Shown: positions 1 through 8,387 of the stretch, piece after piece
Position numbering within the stretch: the stretch's first letter is position 1
How the letters are laid out: each line of letters begins with the position of its first letter
Assembly (NCBI GenBank): GCA_029860075.1
Contig: JAOUBX010000035.1
Span: 1 to 43,180 of the forward strand
Direction: 5' to 3'
Origin: Deltaproteobacteria bacterium
Lineage (GTDB): Bacteria; Desulfobacterota; JADFVX01
Length of the DNA: 43,180 nt
Translations under genes and position numbers: made by a program
Notes under the pieces: generated by a model
Seen by the model: the letters and a program-made list of their open reading frames with translations, nothing else
What the model was told of the DNA's origin: nothing
Database searches by the model: none

Positions 1-234
1 CACGCCTTTTACCTTGAGAGATATACGGGTTCCCCCGGGGGCGCATCTTATGGATTAAAACAGTCTGTACAGGAGATGAAGCTTGGCCCTGTCACATCCA
101 TTCTGGGCCTTTATCTGGCAGGCCAGAGTATTCTCATGCCGGGCATTATGGGAGCATCTATTTCGGGACTCATCGGCGCTTCTAATATAATAGGCATGGA
201 GTCCCTTTGGAATGAGGTTAGAAAATGTCGCTAA
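1..234 (+). CDS. CrtI/phytoene-desaturase-like FAD oxidoreductase, C-terminal end (5' truncated by window)
   Basis: Frame 1 is open from the first base to the TAA at 232-234 and gives 77 residues. The tail contains LGLYLAGQSILMPG followed by GASISG, which matches the C-terminal FAD-binding segment (GLYLAGxxxxPGxGxxGAxxSG) of the phytoene desaturase/carotenoid isomerase/retinol saturase-like family. Family members use FAD to desaturate or isomerise polyenes or acyl chains. The stop overlaps the following ketosynthase start at 225 by 10 bp, so the gene belongs to the same operon. The substrate cannot be told from the fragment; a polyene acyl-ACP or acyl chain is an inference from context. The N-terminal Rossmann motif lies outside the window. 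Confidence 0.75.
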   Translation, partial: HAFYLERYTGSPGGASYGLKQSVQEMKLGPVTSILGLYLAGQSILMPGIMGASISGLIGASNIIGMESLWNEVRKCR

Positions 235-1478
235 GAAGAGTCCTTATTACAGGAAGCGGTACCGTCTCCCCCTTCGGACTGGGAAGGGAAGCCCTCATAA
301 ATGGCCTCTATTCAGGTTCATCAGCCGTCACATCGCTTAAAGAGCAGTGGAATGATAAAATAAGCGACCTCAACTGCTGGGTAGGCGCTCCCTTAAAAGA
401 AAAGCTTCCCCTGAAAAGTATTGGCCGTAAATTCAGAAGAACCATGGGTAATACGGCCATTATGGGCGTTTTGGCAGCAAAAGAAGCGATAGAGAACTCG
501 GCCGTAAGCGACAATATCTTTCAATCAGGCAGATGTGGCGTCAGTTTTTCATCAACCACAGGGAGCACACACTCCTTATCCAGTTTTTTTAAAGAATATT
601 ATGATAAGGCTTCCCTGAAAAATGTCTCATCGGGGCTTTTTTTCCAGGTAATGAGCCATACGACGGCAGCGAATGTGGCCCATGCCTTCAATATTACGGG
701 GAGAGTCATATCACCTGACGCAGCCTGTTCTTCCTCGGCTCAGGCCATTGGTCTCGGCTTCGAAGCGATCAAGCATGGAATTCAGGACGTTATGCTCTGT
801 GGCGGGTCAGATGAACTTGATGCGATTGTCTGCGGCACTTTTGACTTGCTTAACGCTACTTCATACAGATACAATGACCATCCTGAAAAAACACCGAGAC
901 CTTTTGATGCAAATCGTGATGGCACTGTCTGCGGTGAAGGTGCAGGCTGCCTGGTTCTCGAAGCTGAAGAATCTGCTTTATCGAGGGAAGCGCCCATACT
1001 TGCCGAAGTAATCGGCTTTTCAACTCTCTCTGACGGTTCACACCTTGCCCAGCCTCACAGTGAATCGATCGTAAAGTGTATTGAAGGGGCCCTTCATAAT
1101 GCAGGCATTGCACCGGGAGACGTTGACTATATTAATGCCCATGCCACAGGGACCCTTCTTGGTGATGCAGCAGAAGCGGAAGCGATCAATAAGGTTTTTG
1201 GCGATAAGGCCGTTCCCGTAAGCAGCTTAAAAGGACACATGGGACATACTCTGGGGGCCAGTGGCGTTCTGGAACTGGCCGCTTCACTTGCCATGATGGA
1301 AAGAGGTAAACTTGTTCCGAGCCTGAACTTTGAACTTGCAGGGGAAGGATGCCGGGAAATAGACTGTTTTAAATCGGTCAGGGAGGGTGAAATAAATATT
1401 ATTATGAAAAATAGTTTTGCCTTTGGCGGTATCAATGTTGTGTTAATTTTGAGGAGGTATAAGAAAGATAATGACTGA
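225..1478 (+). CDS. beta-ketoacyl-ACP synthase, FabF-type (KS 1, stand-alone)
   Basis: This 417-residue protein condenses malonyl-ACP with an acyl-ACP in the cytoplasm. The full FabF-type catalytic set is present: nucleophile C168 in DAACSSS, H306 in NAHATGT, K336 and H341 in GHTLGASG. The length is normal for FabF/KAS II. It starts inside the end of the upstream flavoprotein gene and overlaps the downstream ACP gene by 8 bp, so translation is coupled. Unlike the other two ketosynthases here, no degenerate partner follows it, so it may act as a homodimer in the way reported for ApeR-type enzymes of aryl polyene clusters. That parallel is inference. Confidence 0.93.
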   Translation: MSLRRVLITGSGTVSPFGLGREALINGLYSGSSAVTSLKEQWNDKISDLNCWVGAPLKEKLPLKSIGRKFRRTMGNTAIMGVLAAKEAIENSAVSDNIFQSGRCGVSFSSTTGSTHSLSSFFKEYYDKASLKNVSSGLFFQVMSHTTAANVAHAFNITGRVISPDAACSSSAQAIGLGFEAIKHGIQDVMLCGGSDELDAIVCGTFDLLNATSYRYNDHPEKTPRPFDANRDGTVCGEGAGCLVLEAEESALSREAPILAEVIGFSTLSDGSHLAQPHSESIVKCIEGALHNAGIAPGDVDYINAHATGTLLGDAAEAEAINKVFGDKAVPVSSLKGHMGHTLGASGVLELAASLAMMERGKLVPSLNFELAGEGCREIDCFKSVREGEINIIMKNSFAFGGINVVLILRRYKKDND

Positions 1479-1731
1479 ACAAACGATCGCTCAACGTACC
1501 AATAATATTCTCGTTGAACTTTTTGAACTGGAAGGTGAAGAGTTAACTCCCGAATCATCACTTTATGAAGAACTGGGACTGGACAGTCTCGATAGTGTCG
1601 ACCTTATCGTTGCCCTGGAGAAGGAATTTGGATTCAAGGTTGTAAGAAGCGTTGACGAAGAAAAAATCCGGGCCATAAGACTGCTTAAAGATTTATACGG
1701 TTTCATCGAAGAAAAAATTAATCAGGGCTAG
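1471..1731 (+). CDS. acyl carrier protein (ACP 1)
   Basis: This 86-residue protein has the phosphopantetheine site GLDSLD with S39 as the predicted attachment serine, followed by the acidic helix II SVDLIVALEKEFG typical of ACPs. It carries the growing chain or the aryl starter for the neighbouring ketosynthases and ligase. GAGGAGGTATAAG just before the start is a strong ribosome-binding site lying inside the end of the KS gene (8 bp overlap). Two ACPs in the locus (this one and 12249-12506) match the two-ACP organisation of aryl polyene clusters. Which ACP takes the starter unit and which the polyene cannot be read from sequence. Confidence 0.93.
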   Translation: MTEQTIAQRTNNILVELFELEGEELTPESSLYEELGLDSLDSVDLIVALEKEFGFKVVRSVDEEKIRAIRLLKDLYGFIEEKINQG

Positions 1732-1763
1732 CGTTTCCACGTTACCTTCATTGCCCGTTTTAT

Positions 1764-2504
1764 ATGAATTATCTATTATACCCATTAAACGGCATCTATC
1801 TTCTCTATCTTTTATTAGGGACTTCTTTATTTGCCTGCTCTCTCCCCCTCTATTATTTAATCTACAAAATGGTCAATGGAGGAAGAACGGATGACGCGCT
1901 AAGATATTATAACTACCTCTACGGCTCATTTCTCATCAGGATTTCCTGGCCTTTGCTTCGTGTAAAGCGGCTGGGGGAAGAGAATATTCCCAAGGGTAAA
2001 CCTTGCGTAATCGTCGTTAATCACAGGTCCACTGCGGACATATTTCTGGCCCCCCTATATACGACGAAGAACACCATCGTCTTTGTACGCTCATGGCCTT
2101 TTAAAATATGGATGTTTAAATGGTTTATGAAAGGCGCCGGTTACGTCGATATTGAAAGAACACCGTTGAATGAATTTAACAAAATAAAAGGAAAGGACCT
2201 TGCCGCCGGAGGAGCCGCCTTTCTCTTTTATCCCGAAGGACACCGTTCACGTGACGGAAAGCTTCAGCGATTTCAGTCAGGCGCCTTTATTACGGCTGCC
2301 GGCCTCAATATTCCCGTCCTTCCCGTTTGTCTGACAGGAACGGAAAAGTTTCTGCCAATGAAGCAACATCTCGTAAGACCTGCTACGGTTAAAGTGGAAA
2401 TCCTCCCGCCTGTATTCCCTTCTTCCCTGCCCGAAGAAAAAAGGGCCTTAAAATTGAGAAGGCATATCGAAAATATTTTCAAGGAACATCTCAATGAAAA
2501 ATAA
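1764..2504 (+). CDS. PlsC-type 1-acylglycerol-3-phosphate/lyso-lipid acyltransferase
   Basis: The 246-residue protein has an N-terminal membrane segment (about residues 10-35) and the two LPLAT signature blocks: the catalytic H87-x4-D92 in NHRSTADIF and the substrate block E158-G-H-R-S in YPEGHRSRDG. Family members transfer an acyl group from acyl-ACP or acyl-CoA to a lyso-lipid at the inner membrane. Aryl polyene loci commonly carry such a gene, and the likely job is attaching the pigment or an accessory acyl chain to a glycerol or lipid carrier; this is inference. The stop overlaps the next gene by 11 bp. Confidence 0.85.
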   Translation: MNYLLYPLNGIYLLYLLLGTSLFACSLPLYYLIYKMVNGGRTDDALRYYNYLYGSFLIRISWPLLRVKRLGEENIPKGKPCVIVVNHRSTADIFLAPLYTTKNTIVFVRSWPFKIWMFKWFMKGAGYVDIERTPLNEFNKIKGKDLAAGGAAFLFYPEGHRSRDGKLQRFQSGAFITAAGLNIPVLPVCLTGTEKFLPMKQHLVRPATVKVEILPPVFPSSLPEEKRALKLRRHIENIFKEHLNEK

Positions 2505-3819
2505 GTTTGAGCAACTTATTAAAGAGACACATGCTTTTAAAAACAGGGACTTTGATTCTCGGGAAGCGATAAGGGCTATGCAGGACACCCTGCTAAGCCA
2601 CCATGTAACCTACGCGGCCAATCATTCCCCTTATTACAAAGCCCTCTTTAAAAAACTCTCAATCAATGCCGAATCAATAAAAAGCGCGGGTGACTTATCT
2701 AAAATTCCCTGCATTGCCAAAAAAGAACTCACTTCCCATAACAATGAATTTCTGGCCATCAGTGAAAATGATACGGCAGACATATGCCTTACGTCGGCAA
2801 CGACGGGAAACCATCCTACCGTGATTTACCAGTCTTCAGAGGATATTGCGCGGCTTGCCTATAATGAGGAAGCGGCCTTTCGTATGGTGGGTATTAATAA
2901 TAATGACCGTATAATGGTATGCGCTGCCATAGACCGCTGCTTCATGGCCGGTCTTGCCTACTATCTGGGTGGTCTCACTTTAGGCTCAACCATGATTAGA
3001 GCCGGATCGGGAAGCCCTGCACAACAATGGGAACTCATAAAAACAACGAAACCCACCGTTCTTGCAGGAGTCCCCTCACTGATAAGAAAGCTGGGGCAAT
3101 TTGCCAAAAAGCAGGGTGAGGACCCCAAAAGCATGGGGATCAGAAAAATTGTCGCCATTGGCGAACCTATACGTTCTACTGACTTAAAACTGCTTCCTGT
3201 ACCCCATGAAGTGGAAACCCTGTGGGGAGCCAGGCTCTATTCCACTTATGCCTCAACAGAAATGGCAACCGCCTTTTGTGAATGCCGGGAACGGTGCGGA
3301 GGCCATTTAAGACCGGAACTGCTCATCGCAGAGATTGTCGATGACGAAGGAAACCCCCTTCCTCCCGGTGAAAAAGGCGAGGTAACGGTTACACCGCTGG
3401 GAATAAAGGGAATGCCGCTGTTAAGATTCAGAACGGGAGATATATCTTTCATCATTCCCGAACCCTGCCGCTGCGGCCGGAATACGATTCGTCTCGGCCC
3501 CATTATCGGCCGCAAAAACCAAATGCTCAAACTGAAAGGAACAACGCTCTTTCCCGCATCCCTGCTTTCAGCCCTCGACAGTATGAAAGGTGTTGAAGGC
3601 GGTTATATTGAAGCAAGAAAAAACGACGATGAAACAGACAGGGTTTTGCTTCACGTGGCCCTTTCTGATCCGGCAGTTACCGTCAAAATGATCGTTGATC
3701 ATATCAGGGCCAAAGCGAGGGTCGTTCCCGAAATTTTTATTATTAAAGAGGAAGAATTAAACAAAAAAATATTTCCCCCTGAAAAGAGAAAAAAAATGAC
3801 TTTTTTCGATTACAGGTAA
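2494..3819 (+). CDS. PaaK-like adenylate-forming aryl/acyl ligase
   Basis: The 441-residue protein belongs to the ANL superfamily, phenylacetate-CoA ligase branch. Visible are the P-loop-like TSATTGNHP (residues 100-108), YASTEMA (252-258), the adenylate-binding RTGD (313-316), and a Cys cluster C262/C264/C268 with C325/C327 resembling the metal site of PaaK-like enzymes. It should activate a carboxylic acid with ATP and load it on CoA or, given the adjacent ACP, on phosphopantetheine. In aryl polyene synthesis the equivalent enzyme (ApeH role) loads the aromatic starter acid. The starter here is unknown. It overlaps the PlsC gene by 11 bp. Confidence 0.82.
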   Translation: MKNKFEQLIKETHAFKNRDFDSREAIRAMQDTLLSHHVTYAANHSPYYKALFKKLSINAESIKSAGDLSKIPCIAKKELTSHNNEFLAISENDTADICLTSATTGNHPTVIYQSSEDIARLAYNEEAAFRMVGINNNDRIMVCAAIDRCFMAGLAYYLGGLTLGSTMIRAGSGSPAQQWELIKTTKPTVLAGVPSLIRKLGQFAKKQGEDPKSMGIRKIVAIGEPIRSTDLKLLPVPHEVETLWGARLYSTYASTEMATAFCECRERCGGHLRPELLIAEIVDDEGNPLPPGEKGEVTVTPLGIKGMPLLRFRTGDISFIIPEPCRCGRNTIRLGPIIGRKNQMLKLKGTTLFPASLLSALDSMKGVEGGYIEARKNDDETDRVLLHVALSDPAVTVKMIVDHIRAKARVVPEIFIIKEEELNKKIFPPEKRKKMTFFDYR

Positions 3820-3902
3820 GGGTTTTAAGCATAATCAACCATCCCGAAGCAAGCTGTGGGAAATTATACCCGCCGGGGATTAAACTTTAACGCAGGTTAA
3901 CT

Positions 3903-4799
3903 ATGGAAAGTATGAAATCAATTTTTCAGTTGCCCACAAACTCGACTGAATTTATCCCACACAGAGAAACCATGCTTCTTGTCGATGAACTGCTCCAATA
4001 CGGTGAGGGAAAAATCAGGGGAACGGCTAAAATAACGAGAGACAATCCTTTTTTGGATGAGTCAGGCGCCGTGGGGCAAAACTGCCTCGTAGAGATCATG
4101 GCCCAGACCGTGGCAGCCGGTAACGGTTATGACTGCATGCTAAGGGGTGATACGCTTAAAACAGGATTTCTCGTCGGTGTCAATGACTTTTCCTTCTATG
4201 AAGACGTTAGAATCGGTGATGAGCTGACTATTACCACAAAGGAAGAATCAAGCTTTGGAGATTTTTCCTTTGTAGAGGGGAGCATTAATGCAGGAAGCAG
4301 GTTAATTGCAAAGGGAAATCTCAAACTGTATGAAATAAAAGGCGCGCCGGAAAAAACAGCAGATTGGAAGCCGCCGGAAGAAGGTGACGGCACAGCAGAA
4401 GGCAGGGCTATTCCGGTAAATGACAAGACGCCTTTCTTTAAAGCCATCTCCCGATCTTCAATCAACTTTCATATTAATGATGATAAGGAGCAGGTAACAT
4501 CGGACTTTTGCTTTAAAGATAACTTTCCCGGTTTTAAAGGACACTTCCCTCAATTTCCCATCCTTCCCGGTGTGATTATGATGGAAACCATTATGGTACT
4601 TGCTGAAACGCTATGCCGGAAAGAACTGAAAATCATCAATATCTCGAAGGCCAAGTTTTCCAGGCAATCCTATCCCGGTGATCTCTTGAGCGGTGAGGTC
4701 TCCATAACGTCAAGGGGAAATCTCCGGCAAATCAACGCAAAACTAACCTGCAATGGAAGACCTGTTTCCTCCCTTATATTGGAAGCAGCTTCAAAGTGA
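3903..4799 (+). CDS. fused double-hotdog 3-hydroxyacyl-ACP dehydratase
   Basis: The 298-residue protein contains two tandem hotdog domains. The N-terminal half (about 15-145) has IPHRETMLLVDEL with H20 and LVEIMAQTVAAG with E64, as in ApeP-like dehydratase partners. The C-terminal half (about 170-298) has the canonical FabZ block GHFPQFPILPGV with H214, and E228 fourteen residues later, the exact FabZ His-Glu spacing. It should dehydrate 3-hydroxyacyl-ACP to the trans-2-enoyl form and so build the polyene. In the E. coli-type ape clusters two separate genes (apeI, apeP) supply these hotdogs; here they appear fused. An 83-bp gap precedes it and the thioesterase follows directly. Confidence 0.85.
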   Translation: MESMKSIFQLPTNSTEFIPHRETMLLVDELLQYGEGKIRGTAKITRDNPFLDESGAVGQNCLVEIMAQTVAAGNGYDCMLRGDTLKTGFLVGVNDFSFYEDVRIGDELTITTKEESSFGDFSFVEGSINAGSRLIAKGNLKLYEIKGAPEKTADWKPPEEGDGTAEGRAIPVNDKTPFFKAISRSSINFHINDDKEQVTSDFCFKDNFPGFKGHFPQFPILPGVIMMETIMVLAETLCRKELKIINISKAKFSRQSYPGDLLSGEVSITSRGNLRQINAKLTCNGRPVSSLILEAASK

Positions 4800-4806
4800 T
4801 AATAAA

Positions 4807-5280
4807 ATGAGCAGACGTAAAAAAGCGATATATTTCCAGAGAGAGGCAGGCAGGCCTGCCCCCCTGGTTGCCGCATCGATGAGAAAGGTAAGGTTTGAAG
4901 AAGTCGATCCTCTCGGCATCGTCTGGCATGGGCGCTATGCAAGCTATCTGGAGGATGGACGTGTCGCCTTTGGTGAAAAATATGATTTAAGCTACATGAC
5001 GATGAGAAAAGAAAGATTCCTTGCCCCCATCGTTCAGATGCACGTTGACTATCATTCTCCTCTTCGCTATGACGACGACTTTACGATTGCGGCAAGGCTC
5101 GTCTGGAGTGATGCTGTAAAACTGAACTTTGAATACATACTTGAAAACAGCAAAGGCATGGTAGCGGCAACGGGCTATACGGTGCAACTGCTGACAGACC
5201 CTGAACAGAATGTCCTCCTGGCCCGTCCCCCTTTTGTAGAAAATTTATGCCGGCGCTGGATGAAAGGAGAGATCACTTGA
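4807..5280 (+). CDS. 4-hydroxybenzoyl-CoA-thioesterase-family acyl thioesterase
   Basis: The preferred start is the ATG at 4807, giving 157 residues. The frame is open to an ATG at 4753, but that would overlap the dehydratase by 47 bp. An internal ATG at 4879 is also possible. The motif EEVDPLGIVWHGRY (D34, H41) and EDGR following it are the 4HBT hotdog active-site region, where the Asp drives thioester hydrolysis. In aryl polyene clusters a thioesterase of this family (ApeK role) releases or edits acyl-ACP intermediates. Its stop overlaps the TTG start of the next ketosynthase. Confidence 0.82.
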   Translation: MSRRKKAIYFQREAGRPAPLVAASMRKVRFEEVDPLGIVWHGRYASYLEDGRVAFGEKYDLSYMTMRKERFLAPIVQMHVDYHSPLRYDDDFTIAARLVWSDAVKLNFEYILENSKGMVAATGYTVQLLTDPEQNVLLARPPFVENLCRRWMKGEIT

Positions 5281-6398
5281 AAGAAGTTGTCGTCACCCAA
5301 ATGGCTGCTTTGTCCGCCATTGGAGATTCTCTCCATGAAATGTGGGAAAAACTGCTGGAAGGCCGGTCTGCCGTCAGAAAAATAGACCGTTTTTCTACTG
5401 AAAAACTTGAATTTCATTCCGGCGCATCCATCCCCTGGCTCGATAGCTGTGAGAGCGATAACAGGATCATCGAACTGACGCGAAAGCTTTTAAATCAAAG
5501 CATTGCGCCACCTGAAAAGACTTATGTCATCTGGGCAGGCATTAAAGGGGATACGGAATATATCGAACAAAAAGCGGAAGGGACCATAAAAACATCTCAT
5601 TTCCTTGCAAGCCATTACCGCCGCTTTGCATGCCGGGCATTAGGCATTGAGGAAAATGGTATGGACCTTAACGCCGCATGCGCTTCTTCCACAGTTGCTC
5701 TCGCCATAGGAGCTGAACTCATTGCCTCAGGACAACAGTCAAGCGTACTGGTTTGTTGCGCCGATATACTGAGCCGTTTCAGCTTTACCGGTTTCGCGGC
5801 GCTAAGAGGCCTTTCAGCAACCCAATGCCGCCCCTTTGACGCCCAAAGAGACGGCCTGGTCCTCGGAGATGGCGCGGCGGCAATACTTCTCACCCATAAA
5901 GAGACAGCCAGAGACAACAATTATCCCCTTCTTGCCAGGCTTTCCGGCTGGGGTATCGCCAATGACGCCAATCACATTACAGGACCTGCAAAAGACGCAA
6001 GAGGACTCATTAAGGCAATAAGCTCGGCCACGGACCAGGCAGGCATATCACGGGACCAGATAGAAGCCTACTGCGCACACGGCACGGGAACAGTCTATAA
6101 TGATGCCATGGAACTAACGGCAGTAGAATCAGTGTATGGATCGCGCAAATTTCCTGTCTTCTCCGTCAAGGGAGCCATCGGCCACACCCTGGGAGCAGCA
6201 GGTGCTCTGGAAGCAGCCCTGTCTGTTAAATCACTGGCTGAAAAAAGAGTCCCTCCTACGGCAGGCTTTGAAAACCATGAAGAGAGGACGGCAGGCCGCC
6301 TTTCATCATCGTCCCGGAATTTCGAAGGCAATTGCATATTAACGACAAATTCCGGTTTTGGCGGCTGCAACGCTGCACTCATATTCGAAAAGGTATAA
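5277..6398 (+). CDS. beta-ketoacyl-ACP synthase (KS 2, paired with following CLF-like protein)
   Basis: The best start is TTG at 5277 with GGAGA seven bases upstream, overlapping the thioesterase TGA. It gives 373 residues and an N-terminus that begins the KS fold at once. The frame is open to an ATG at 5247, but that start has no ribosome-binding site. Counted from the TTG, the catalytic residues are C135 in NAACASS, H268 in CAHGTGT, K298, and H303 in GHTLGAAG, all intact. A KS-like protein without Cys follows four bases later, so the two probably form a KS/chain-length-factor heterodimer like that described for ApeO-ApeC. The protein is about 40 residues shorter than FabF. Confidence 0.88.
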   Translation: MKEVVVTQMAALSAIGDSLHEMWEKLLEGRSAVRKIDRFSTEKLEFHSGASIPWLDSCESDNRIIELTRKLLNQSIAPPEKTYVIWAGIKGDTEYIEQKAEGTIKTSHFLASHYRRFACRALGIEENGMDLNAACASSTVALAIGAELIASGQQSSVLVCCADILSRFSFTGFAALRGLSATQCRPFDAQRDGLVLGDGAAAILLTHKETARDNNYPLLARLSGWGIANDANHITGPAKDARGLIKAISSATDQAGISRDQIEAYCAHGTGTVYNDAMELTAVESVYGSRKFPVFSVKGAIGHTLGAAGALEAALSVKSLAEKRVPPTAGFENHEERTAGRLSSSSRNFEGNCILTTNSGFGGCNAALIFEKV

Positions 6399-6402
6399 GC
6401 AT

Positions 6403-7119
6403 ATGGAATTCAACATCAGAGGCGGATCATGGATAAATGGTGAAGGTTTCGGGATCCTTTCCGAAATCGGCGCCAACAAGTCGATAGCGCTGACGCATTC
6501 AGATCCGATTATTCCCGGAGCAAAAGAGCTCTTTCACGAACCGCTGCAGCGCTATGGCAGATTCGATACCTTTACAAAGCTTGGTTGTGCCGCCGCTGCC
6601 CTTGCCCTTGCCGATGCAGACCGCGGAAAAGCGGCTAATGGTGAGACATGGGGCATGGTCATCGCTTCCGATTATGAAGTCATGGCGACGGACCTCGAAT
6701 ACTACGAAACAACGGAGGAAGAAGGAGGCGCTTTTTCAAGCCCCAACCTCTTCTCCTATACCCTTCCCGTTATTACCCTCGGCGAATGCGCCGTTTACTA
6801 TAAACTGACGGGGCCCACATTTTGCGTGGGCGACAACGGTTTAAGAGGCCTTAACGCGCTCAAATGTGCAGCATCAATGATGGCTCAAGGCAAAGCGACA
6901 TCGATGATAGCCGGCTGGCTCGATGCCCCCCCTCCCCTCCCGGAAAGGGGACAACCTCAAAAAGGACATGCCGGTGCACTTTTTATTGTTCTTGACCTCT
7001 CCGATGAGAAAATAATATCATTAGAAAGAAAATTACATTATAAAAACAATACTTTTTACAATTATCAGGGCAATGAACTCAAATCATTACTTGATCTATT
7101 TTCATCAAAGGAGAATTAA
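6403..7119 (+). CDS. ketosynthase-like chain-length-factor-type protein (no active Cys; KS N-terminal half only)
   Basis: The start is ATG at 6403 behind AAAAGG; it gives 238 residues. The protein resembles only the N-terminal thiolase-fold half of ketosynthases (Ketoacyl-synt_2-like). Ungapped alignment from the conserved Gly-Pro (LTGPTF, P138) puts G146 where the catalytic Cys should be, and the C-terminal half with the two His residues is missing. ApeC of aryl polyene systems is a short KS-like partner of this size, as I recall. The likely role is a non-catalytic subunit shaping the pocket and chain length of the KS at 5277-6398. A catalytic role is unlikely. Confidence 0.75.
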   Translation: MEFNIRGGSWINGEGFGILSEIGANKSIALTHSDPIIPGAKELFHEPLQRYGRFDTFTKLGCAAAALALADADRGKAANGETWGMVIASDYEVMATDLEYYETTEEEGGAFSSPNLFSYTLPVITLGECAVYYKLTGPTFCVGDNGLRGLNALKCAASMMAQGKATSMIAGWLDAPPPLPERGQPQKGHAGALFIVLDLSDEKIISLERKLHYKNNTFYNYQGNELKSLLDLFSSKEN

Positions 7120-7122
7120 TCA

Positions 7123-8367
7123 ATGGAGCTGAAACTTATTTATCCCAAATGGCGCAAACTCGACAGGCAGACACATTTTCACCTCCCTCCTCATGGGCCG
7201 GTTGTTTTTGCCGCTTCTCTCCCCGATTATGTGAACGTTACTTTTATAGATGATAATGTTGACGACCTCGACATGGAGGATTCTCCCGATATTGTTGCCC
7301 TCTCCATCATGCTTGTTTCCCAGATGCCAAGGGCACGGGAAATAGCCGCTCATTACCGGAAAAGGGGGGTAACAGTTATGGCGGGCGGTATTTCAACGGC
7401 CCTTCTCGCCGACGAAATGACCGAACATGTTGACTGCGTTTTTGTCGGTGAGTCTGAAGGTCGCATTGAACAGGTTCTTGATGACTTGAGGGCAGGCAAT
7501 CTAAAGAAAATGTACCGTGATGCAGCCATGCCTGCCGTCGAACTGGTTGGGACGGCAAGGCGTGATATCCTCAACAGGGAACTTTACACCTACAAGGGAG
7601 TAAAAATGCTCGATCTCGTTCACGCATCGAGAGGCTGCCGTTTCGACTGTTTTCCCTGCTGTACCCCTTTTCTCGGTGGTCAGCTTTTCCGCCCGCGTCC
7701 CATCGATAAAGTGGTAGAAGAAATCAAATCCATTGACAACAACAGGCTCTTCGTCGTCGACAATTCACTGGCACAGAATTACGAATGGGAAGAAGAACTC
7801 TTCAAGGCTCTCATCCCCCTTAAAAAGAAATGGGTCAGTCATCCTATTGAAGATGACGACAAACTTCTCGACCTTGCTTACCAGGCCGGCTGCTGGTATG
7901 TCTACCAGGCTGTTTTCGACACCTCCGATATGATACGTAATCGTATTAAACGCTATAAGGACCACGGCATAGGCGTGGAAGGAACGATTATCCTCGGTAC
8001 AGACAACCAGGACATCGATTATATTAAACGCCTTGTCGATTTCCTGCTCGAACTTGACCTGGATCTTGCTGAATTTACCATTTTAACACCCTTCCATCAT
8101 ACACCCATCAGGGCCGACCTTGAAAAGCAGGGACGAATCTTAAGTAACGGTCTTGAAGACTACACCTGTGACAGAGTTACTTTCCAGCCTAAAAACATGA
8201 CCGTTACCGAGCTTCAGGATATTTACTACTATGCCTGGGAAACTTTTTACAGGGAAAGACCACAGGAACTGAAGATGGGTGACCTCTTTATGAAGGTTGT
8301 CGAAAGAGAGATGGCCGACGGAACCTATGAGGCGCCCAAAAGAGAAGCCAGAGTATCTGCACAATAA
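7123..8367 (+). CDS. B12-binding domain/radical SAM protein 1 (DUF4070-like C-terminus)
   Basis: The 414-residue protein has an N-terminal Rossmann-like B12-binding domain (about 1-125; VMAGGIST and VFVGESEG) without the DxHxxG of methionine-synthase-type binders, as is usual for B12-radical SAM enzymes. The [4Fe-4S] motif follows: C172-RFD-C176-FP-C179. The C-terminal segment ILTPFHHTPIRADLEKQG resembles the DUF4070 tail of this class. Such enzymes methylate unactivated carbon or phosphorus or catalyse radical rearrangements. AAAGGAG precedes the ATG and it lies 3 bp after the CLF-like gene, in the core operon. Substrate unknown; methylation of the aryl head or polyene is a hypothesis. Confidence 0.85.
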   Translation: MELKLIYPKWRKLDRQTHFHLPPHGPVVFAASLPDYVNVTFIDDNVDDLDMEDSPDIVALSIMLVSQMPRAREIAAHYRKRGVTVMAGGISTALLADEMTEHVDCVFVGESEGRIEQVLDDLRAGNLKKMYRDAAMPAVELVGTARRDILNRELYTYKGVKMLDLVHASRGCRFDCFPCCTPFLGGQLFRPRPIDKVVEEIKSIDNNRLFVVDNSLAQNYEWEEELFKALIPLKKKWVSHPIEDDDKLLDLAYQAGCWYVYQAVFDTSDMIRNRIKRYKDHGIGVEGTIILGTDNQDIDYIKRLVDFLLELDLDLAEFTILTPFHHTPIRADLEKQGRILSNGLEDYTCDRVTFQPKNMTVTELQDIYYYAWETFYRERPQELKMGDLFMKVVEREMADGTYEAPKREARVSAQ

Positions 8368-8387
8368 TTTAAAAGTATCGGGAGTTC

